The notes beneath the pieces are model-generated. The model worked only from the letters and a program-made list of their open reading frames with translations. It had not been told where the DNA came from and ran no database searches. The position numbers were made by a program, and so were the translations under genes. 64,000 nt of DNA from Lycorma delicatula (Eukaryota > Arthropoda > Insecta > Hemiptera > Fulgoridae). The DNA lies in contig NC_134456.1 in NCBI RefSeq assembly GCF_047948215.1, positions 53,847,459-53,911,458 on the forward strand, in the 5' to 3' direction. Shown here piece by piece: positions 56,301 through 64,000 of this stretch. Position 1 is the first letter of the stretch. Every line of letters starts with the position of its first letter.

Positions 56301-57000
56301 CCTCAGACAAATCCAAGGTTATGGCTTTTAAGGGGAAATGGCCTTTGGGGTCTAAAATGGTTTTGGACAATGTAATCAATGTGCAAATGAAAAATTTCAG
56401 ATTTTTAGGATATAGGTATGGTATTTAGAAGAAATAGATATGTGATAAAATTTAATCATATCTGTGAAATCTAATCATATACGTGAATTTTAATCATTTA
56501 AATGGAGTCAGTATCTTGAGAAAAAAGGTGAGGAAAGATACTCTTCTAAATTCTACAGATTAATGTCAGTTTCTTTTTGGGAACGAAATGTGGACATTGA
56601 CGGCTGCACATAAATCAAGACTGCAAGCAGCAGAAACTCATTTCTTAAAATCAGTGCCAGGTTGTACATGAGTTAACAAAAGGAGAACCTCAGAGATTTG
56701 AAAAGAACTTTGTATATTTGAATTGAATAAGAAAATTGAAATCTTCAACTTTCTCATGCAGAGCTATATCAGAGGCAGTGGTTGGATCATGTGCAGCAAA
56801 TGGTGGAATCTACGAAGACCAGAAAGTTTCATGATTACTGTTCAATAGGGGTGAGAGATGTGGGACACCTGAGGAAGAGATAGCAAGATCAGTTCAGAGT
56901 ACAGGATGGCATAAACAGGTGGAAACTTAAATACATGATAGCAAAGAAGAAGTCTGATAACTTAATGAACTGGCCAAAAACATTTAACAAGTAAAAATTC
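53350..57000 (+). mobile_element. Decayed, nearly full-length non-LTR retrotransposon
   Basis: A 5' region (53480-53960, with gggccagcaacctgttccca) is followed by endonuclease pieces (SGVAAYQYRNGKTEFA, LLICVYALEEGRKEETERFY; a GSNLNTRVG block near 54480). A linker follows (NDIHRRKRTVYKILQHLKSD). RT blocks are LIFKRGDRSDCNKYCGISLL, KQTGFRIVTSCMDNI and KSKVMAFKGKWPL, then a C-terminal NEMWTLTAAHKSRLQAAETH. Stops and frameshifts are dense. The catalytic YADD is damaged. The family is close to but distinct from the copies at 14 and 58 kb. Confidence 0.8.
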
Positions 57001-57640
57001 TTTACTATTGTCCAGGTGGTGGCGTAATGACTACTTAAAAAGAAATCAGATCAGCATTAATTTTTTTATACGTATAATTAGGAGACCATTTTTTCCTATG
57101 AAAGTTTGCTAATAAATTAATTTATCAAAAGAAAAGAACATTATCAAGCATAGATGAAGTTATGTAGAAAATGATAAGGTGACACTAACAGTGACACTAA
57201 TTAATTTGAACATTGTAATCCACCCATACCTACTTGCACAAATAAGTTATATTTGTGACTACAGGACATGCTAGCCATCAGATGAATGTTTACTGTTTAA
57301 ATATATAGGTTCATGTTACTTATGCCAACCGGGCTACAACCTGCCATTGGTCTACCTTAACACCTGATGATTGTATATGTAAACCGGGTTTCTTTATATA
57401 CAAGCAATGAAAGCATTTGTCGGGTGCTGGTGAAATCACTCTTAAGATCAAAGTAAACAAACTTTTTTAGTCTACTGGTGTTTTAATTCTGTTGTAAAAA
57501 CCATAAAGTTAACTCTACTGCATGCCATTTGAGTATTTTCACATCAAACGACTGTAATTGCTACTGCTGTCTTAAATGGCCAGCAGTATCAGCAGAGTTC
57601 ATCTTTTACAAGTCTGAAAGAATCTGAAAGACACACCCCT
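57001..57640. other. No gene seen; may be LINE 5' sequence
   Basis: Less AT-rich after 57300. It leads into the 5' part of the next LINE without a visible border. Confidence 0.35.
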
Positions 57641-59095
57641 GTACAATGCAGCAGGTAAAAGTAAAACTGTACAATTCATTTTGCTTGGAAAGGAAAAAGA
57701 CAGACGAATAAAAGAGATAAGACTCCAGAGAAGAAATAAAGCTGTAACTTAAAATTCAGCATCACTGCCATCTCGACTGGTCCAGCTGCTGAAGAAAGAA
57801 TATAGTCTTTCTTACATGATGATTTCGTCCTTTTACTAAATCATTCTCCCTCTATGAATCATAAGACGTTGCCACTGGTGAGGGGGCTTGAGTGCTCAGT
57901 GACACAGAGTAGCTGGACCGAAGGTGCAACCATATTGGAGAGGTATCTGTTGAGAACTAGACTAAGAAATAATTCATGAAAGAGGGCAGCAGCTCTTTCA
58001 ATAGTTGTTAAGGGTGTAGGTCAGGACGGCCATATCACTCAATCCTCTGAGTAGTGTGCAGCTGAAAGCAATGGAAAACTACAGCTGCTTTATTTTCAAA
58101 GAAAATTTAGCTCTCTGCATTTTCATATAACAAAGATGGAGGCACCTTCCTTGGTAAAATATTCCGGAGGTAAACTAGTCCCAATTTCGGATCTCCAGGT
58201 AGGGACTACTAAGGAAGGGGTCACCAGAAAATCAAAAAATAACATTCTACGAGTCGGAGCGTGGAATGTTAGAAATCTAAAAAAGTTGCTAGGTTAGAAA
58301 ATTTTAAGAGGGAAATGGATAGGATAAATCTAGATGTAATAGAATTAGTGAGGTTCGGTGAGAAGAGGAAAATAGCTTTTGGTCAAGTGATTTTAGAATA
58401 ATTAACTCAGCTTCAAATAATGAGCAGGCAGGAGTACGTTTCATAATTAACAAGAAGATAGGGAAGAGAGTAGAGTACTTCAAAATGTATAGTGATAGAA
58501 TCATTGTAATAAGGATAAAATCAAAACCTAAACCGACAATGATTGTTAAGGTCTATAAGCCTACAAGCGCCCATGATGATGAGGTAGAATGTGTATATGG
58601 AGAAATTAACGAAGCAATTAAACACAAAAAAGGGGATGAAAATTTAATAATAGTTGGAGATTGGAATGCAAGCATTGGAAAAGACAAGGAAGGAAATTAA
58701 TGGGTGAATATAGGCTGGGCAAAACGAATGAAAGAGGGGACCGACTTATAAGTTTTGCACAAAGTATAATTTAGTAACTGCCAACACCAACTTTAGAAGG
58801 ATGTTAAAAATCAGATGGGATGAATGAAATGACAAATGAAGAAGTGTTGCGGCAAATTGATGAAGAAAGAAGCATTTGGAAAAATATAGTTAAAAGAAAG
58901 GAAGACTTATAGGCCACATATTAAAGCATTCTGGAATAGTCACTTTAATATTGGAGGGGCAGATGGAAGGATAAAATTGTTTGGGATATTTTAAACAAAT
59001 TGTTAGGGATGTAGGGGATATACAGAAATGAAACTACTAGCACTAGATAAGGAATCTTGGATAGCTGTATCAAACCAGTCAAATGAGTAAAGAAA
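57641..59095 (+). mobile_element. LINE with 5' region, RT part deleted
   Basis: 5' sequence (57641-58240) is followed by an endonuclease start LRVGAWNVRNLKK, EMDRINLDVIE, SNNEQAGVRFIINKKIGKRV, RIIVIRIKSKPKP, and NLIIVGDWNASIGKDKEGN (to 58700). At about 58795 it jumps from the endonuclease to the C-terminal block (KIRWDE-MTNEEVLRQIDEE) and ends after SNQSNE at 59095. The reverse transcriptase is absent. Same family as 14.2-16.7 kb, and it supplies the 5' part that copy lacks. Confidence 0.85.
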
Positions 59096-62000
59096 AAAAA
59101 ACTGAATCACTGCATAAATGTGTAAACCATTCCCCCCCCCCCTCCGTTATGTAAGTTTTTCAATAATACTGAAGTGTAGTACAAAGTGGCTGGCTAGCCC
59201 TTTGTCAGCCTACATTTCTTAACAGAGAACACTAACATCTTAGATCTAAATAATCCAAGTACATTTATATTAAAGAATTACTATACTGCCACTACCACAG
59301 CCATAACCAACAATAAAGCAAATAAAAAACAAAATGTAAATAAATAAATAAAACAGCAGCAAATAAACAATAAATTAGGCGTATATTAAAAAAACTGACT
59401 GTTAAATTATGTGCAGCACCAAAAATTATTTCTAATTTTTTTTTTTAAATTATAGATAAATTTTTTATTTTAGCAGCTGTAGGCTGATGTCAAATTAAAT
59501 TACTGCTTTTATGTTATGTGTTATGGATATAAGAAATGAATTGTCTAGTATATGATAAAATGCCAAGCCTGGTCATGATTCTAATTCAGAATCTTCTGGA
59601 TAAAAGGTAAAAAGGCTATCACTCTGTTGAAAGCTTTTGGAAAGCTAATTTATTTATAACAGCCATCAACTCAAACACATTAACATAATCGTAGATACAA
59701 ATAATCATATATCAGTCAATATATAATTATTTAATTCATTAAAATAAATAATAAAAACAATCAAAATGAACTATTATTATTATTATTATTAAAATTATGA
59801 AAATAAATTTAGGAATCAAAATATAATATTGAAATTGTTCACTTAAAAAAAAATTGATGTTCCAGACCAATTTATTACACTTTTTAACATAATTTTAAAG
59901 CAAGAAGACTATGCATTATTAATTACTTATCTTATTATTTACTATGACATAAAGAAATTACAAATCTCATACATGACTAATGAAGTGATGATGAAATTGT
60001 ATGACATGACAGATATTATACTGAGAACCAGACCCACAATCTTTTGATCTAAATTTCAATCTAATTGGCTAGAACACTAGCTGCTATATCATAGTATGGA
60101 CAAATTAAGACAGGGAAGGAACCAAAATCTAATCTTTAATATATAAATCATGGCCTAATACATCATTTTAACTGCTTAGACTACACTAACGTATAACAAT
60201 TGACAGCTAAACTGGTGAGAATTCACCAATCAGCTAATTCAGCAGCTTGCTAGGTTGGTCTTTTGCTTAGCAAAAAAATAAAAAATAATTAAATAAACTT
60301 AGTTACCTAAACATTTTTTAAGTCTTACAGGAATAACCCTTAAGTCAATCCATTCCAAGTGATCCAGAAAACAAATTAATAGCTTGACCATCTCAAAAAA
60401 ATTCATATTTTGTAAGTGCATTCTCTTATATTTTGGTAGTTCAAAACTATTTTTTTTAGATTTTTATTGTATCTGGTTCAAAAATGACAATCATTTTTGT
60501 TTTATACCTCACGTTGGTTTTCATGTTCGCAGGCATCTACAAACTTCTAAATTACTCAGTACTAGTTTGTCCTAGGCCAGTTCCAATACCTTAAAGGAAA
60601 GCTACAACAATTGTCAGAAAATTAAAGCCATTAGATCATTTCATTATTTTGTACCACAATCAGAAAGTTTGCTAAAATGTCAGTACACATCACCATCATC
60701 AAGTTGCAAAAATAGTGCCAATGAAACTTTATAATAAAGACACAATTGCATATTTATGATGATCAAGTGGACTGCAGAAGTGAAGAACAGATGATTGAAA
60801 CAAAGATGTGCATGTTATATTTCATCATCCACCAGGACCAAGAACTTCACTCAAAAATAATGAAAAGGATCAAGTTTTGGACGCCAATTAAAAATATACT
60901 TAAAAAAATGACTCCCCTGGAATTCACCATCATATCGGGCGCACTTTTAACATCACACCCAAAGTTTGTGAAGAAATCTCACAGCTGTGAAATTAACATT
61001 AAAGTAGAAACTGATTAAAGGTGAGAAGAAATTATATAGTTGTCAGTATATTATTTGTTAAATCAATGCTGAACTAGTTCAAAGAAACGATTTATTACAT
61101 TTTATCTGACTGCTGTTTTAATTCGATTTTTGAAAATTTTAGATTTCATTACGGTCTTTAAATTTAACATTATGCAATCATATTTTCCACACATAATTAA
61201 AGCATATCCTGAATTTGTTATCAAAATAGTTAGTTATCTTAGTTTGATATGTGTGTAAATAACTGAATTACTATACTCTTTTGCCCACTTATCCCAGACG
61301 TGGAAATCAAGCACTTTTTGCTTGAATTCACAATTTTTTTATACTTACTTTGAGTTTAATCTAAAAGTTGAAATTTATACCGAACTTTGATACCATAGAG
61401 ACTATGTGCACAATTTTCAGATTTTTACCTGGGCCTCTAACAGAAATATTGCAAAAAATAATTATTAATCAGAATTATTGAAAAATTGGATAAAGTTCAA
61501 TTCAAAAGGGTATAATCTTTAAAGGGTAACCTACTCACCATTGATATTTTATATAAAGTAACAACTATGCTCTTAAATGTAAAAGCAAAGAAAAAACTAA
61601 GGCTGAAAGACTGATCCTTCTTTGAGAAATTACTCTTATGAAAATTGAATTTTATTCATTCACATTCGATAACTTTTGGCAACTTTGGGTTGTTACTTTA
61701 GTAACAACCCAGTGCAAAGTAATTTAGAATATTGTAATGCCTGAGAACACGAAATACAACATGAAGCTTAAAACAAAAATGGCTGCCACTTTTGAACCCG
61801 TAAAATTAAAAAAAATTAAAATTTAAAAACGATTAGTTTTGTACTATCAAAACATAAGGGAATACACCTAAAAAATATGAATTTTTTCTGAAATGGTCAA
61901 GCAACCAATTATTTTTTTCTGGACCACTTTGGAATGAATTTTGAGCCCCTGCTTTTTCAGAGAAATGGAACAGGGTTCTGAAAACAAAATAATTTAGTAA

Positions 62001-62340
62001 GACTAATATTTTTAGTAATAAAAATAATAAAGTAATAATAATAATAAAAATAATAATAATGACATTAGTTACGAATGGAAAGTATATTCATATTCATATT
62101 TAAATAAAAAATTGTGACATATTATGCTTGCTCCTACAGAACAGTATCGCAAGTATGTAAACAATGATTACAGGAGATGCAACAACAGAAAACGAAAATA
62201 TAATACAATAACGATATTTGTTGTATTGTTACTTTAATTGGAGCCTTGAGAACTGATTCACGGAGACTCGCAACTCTAGTCAAAGACTGGCACTAAATGC
62301 CAGTATACACACAGGATATGTTGAATAGGATAGGGTCTTC
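59096..62340. other. AT-rich DNA, no gene seen apart from a weak exon candidate
   Basis: Contains an 11-base C run (59132-59142), a TAT-type microsatellite (59772-59791) and (AAT)n tracts near 62020-62060. The 90-codon frame at 60746-61018 has no recognised signature. Confidence 0.5.
60307..60391 (-). other. Weak candidate exon of an unidentified gene
   Basis: On the minus strand an 85-nt open segment starts after ttttttgag and stops before gtaact at 60306. Its translation, MVKLLICFLDHLEWIDLRV then IPVRLKKCL, has protein-like composition and both splice signals. It does not match XRN1. It could be an exon of another minus-strand gene or chance. I do not recognise a family. Confidence 0.22.
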
Positions 62341-62579
62341 TACATGTGCAGTTGATCATCTCTGTCAGTAAATCTTATTCCCATGAGTCCTTGACTTGAT
62401 CCTTGAGGAATGTATGGGAACAAGTGGGGTATTTTATGTAGTAGGTGTGGAATTAAATAAAGATGAATTTTCAAGGCCTTAAAATGAAGGCATTTTGGCA
62501 AAAAAAAAGATCCCCTGGTACTCAATATTGGAGAAGTGCAATGGGCCAGCTACTCACTTAAAATTTATATATCATTAAC

Positions 62580-63560
62580 TTGGAATAGTTCTGAACAGAA
62601 CAGGATTAATGGCTTATGAAAGCAGAAATGTAATTGGCCATTCATTTAACTCCTGTTTTTGAAGTTTTCAGTCACTAGGATACAGGCATCAGAGCCATTA
62701 AAGGCTTTCCTACAGCATCAAAGAAAAATGTTTAGTGGCTGAGAAAAATTGTTTGATTCTCACTCTGGCATAGTGACACAGTATAAGCAACAGGGCAAAA
62801 TCAAGAAGAGATGCTATTTTGGTTGGTAAAGAGAGCACAAGATATGTAATATAATAAAAGGCCATCAATAAATGATCTCAGAATCAATATGAGTCAGAAG
62901 TCATATTGTAATTATTGGAGTGTATACAGCAAATGAAGGTAGTAATGCAATTGTAAAAGATAAGTTTCATGATAATTTACGCAGTTTAAAAGAAACTTCA
63001 GCAATTCATAAACAAATTTTCAGTGGAGATTTTAATAGTAGAGTTGATAAAGAAAAAAGTAGTTAGATGGTAGCGCAGAACAGACAGAATGCGGATCAGC
63101 TTACTCAGAACTGATGAAATGCACACAACTAAACATTTTTTAGAATGATAAGGATGTTGTTTGAAAGATGCATTGATGGTAAGGAGGTACTAATGGAATA
63201 GCAGAGGTCAAATAATTTCAGAGTTTGAAAAAAAAGATAAAGCAGATCCTCAGACTTACAGACGACTAGATGTCATTTCTTTAATGGGCAGATTGGATTT
63301 TAAAGTATTCAAGTTTCTTGTGAAGGAGGAAAAATAGATAAACAGCAAGAAGAACAATCAGGCTTTTTAAGTAGATTGATCAAAAATGACAATTTTGTCA
63401 TCTTGAAACTGGTTTTAGAAAAAATCAAACTTATGAGGAGACACACATAGCTTTAACTGATTTTCAAAAAGTGTAGGAATGAGTCTTAATTACATAACTG
63501 TGGACGTAGTAAGGACCATAGAAAAAAGTGGTTTTCATGTCAGTACAATGATTAATTTGT
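62580..63560 (+). mobile_element. Decayed non-LTR retrotransposon fragment
   Basis: The plus strand reads VYTANEGSNAIVKDKFHDNL, then IFSGDFNSRVDKE (endonuclease GDFN-RV), KKDKADPQTYRRLDVISLMG (RT finger) and ALTDFQKV-like sequence (palm, usually IDFEKAFD). Frames are broken throughout. It could be related to the 53-57 kb family. Confidence 0.6.
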
Positions 63561-64000
63561 ATTGTAAGTTAGATGCTCTGGGGGAGTAAAATTATTTTGC
63601 GAAAAATGTTTTCGTGTTATCATCAGCCAGAAAAAATCTTATAACTAGTATCACAGCTTACACTAAAAACTTACTTAAAACTAATATCAGAGTCAGAATA
63701 TTAAAAATTAAGATATAATTTATTTAAAAAGAACAGCAAACATAAACAATATAAAATTTAAATAAACATATATAAAATTTAATTTTAAGTCTGAAAGGAG
63801 TGTAAAAGACCCACCCCTTCTCAGATAATAAAAAGATTAAAGAACTAAGATTAAAATTAAAATAATAAAAATTGTTTACCATTAGAAACAATCAATATAC
63901 GAAAAAAAAAAAACCCACAAAAATGTAAAAACTATATATTTTTAAAAATATAAATAAAATATATTTTGTCAACATAAATAACAAAAATTGATTATTGGTA
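63561..64000. other. AT-rich DNA, no gene seen
   Basis: Nothing recognised. Confidence 0.5.

Noticed and set aside
60746..61018. 90-codon plus-strand open frame
   Set aside because: No recognisable motif, no neighbouring exon, and it could be chance. Not listed as a gene.
1..64000. CRISPR array, bacterial operon, phage or toxin system
   Set aside because: No regularly spaced repeats, no ribosome-binding sites or compact gene rows. The split gene and insect transposons show eukaryotic nuclear DNA.
1..64000. Integrated virus sequence
   Set aside because: All reverse transcriptase blocks seen are of non-LTR type with APE-like endonuclease or RNase H context. No LTRs, capsid or envelope-like frames were found.

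Overview
The window is nuclear DNA of an animal, almost certainly an insect. It is strongly AT-rich, its one host gene is split by GT-AG introns of several kilobases, and the rest is transposable elements in many states of decay. The mix (mariner-type DNA transposons, ZBED5-like hAT elements, R1-like and jockey-like non-LTR retrotransposons, a tRNA-derived SINE) suggests a large-genome hemipteran or similar insect, but the order is inferred, not proven.

The only host gene I can support is XRN1 (pacman), the cytoplasmic 5'-3' exoribonuclease, on the minus strand. Eleven exons between 50790 and 8519 join in frame into 551 codons without a stop, and the splice phases agree at every junction. They run from the end of the catalytic domain (the LVGNDFIPHLP block) to the middle of the protein. 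The first part of the catalytic domain should lie above 64000 or be hidden in the upper 13 kb. The C-terminal exons should lie below position 1. One 36-nt exon (18924-18959) looks like a phase-0 microexon that may be optional. No promoter, first exon or poly(A) site of the gene is visible.

Layout by region. 1-8.5 kb: four mariner-type copies (two with clear ends) and a long palindromic repeat. 8.5-20 kb: seven XRN1 exons, plus a mariner relic, a SINE with 16-bp target duplications, a 5'-truncated LINE inserted in the palindromic repeat, and a small hAT-like element. 20.5-25.6 kb: a second copy of the 2.6-kb mariner, then a jockey-like LINE split by a different mariner. 26.9-28.2 kb: two exons and a mariner relic. 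29.6-34.5 kb: an R1-like LINE, then a jockey-like LINE with a hAT derivative inside it. 35-38.6 kb: a protein-coding repeat of unknown class, two exons, and a mariner relic with a SINE inserted. 42.9-47.3 kb: one exon between an R1-like 3' end and an R1-like ORF1. 47.9-50.8 kb: a ZBED5-like hAT element and the first visible exon. 51-64 kb: a mariner deletion derivative, four LINE fragments, and one weak exon candidate.

I found no new enzyme system, CRISPR array, RNA gene or operon. What is of interest is the nesting of elements, which orders insertions in time, the possible microexon, and a few unexplained structures.
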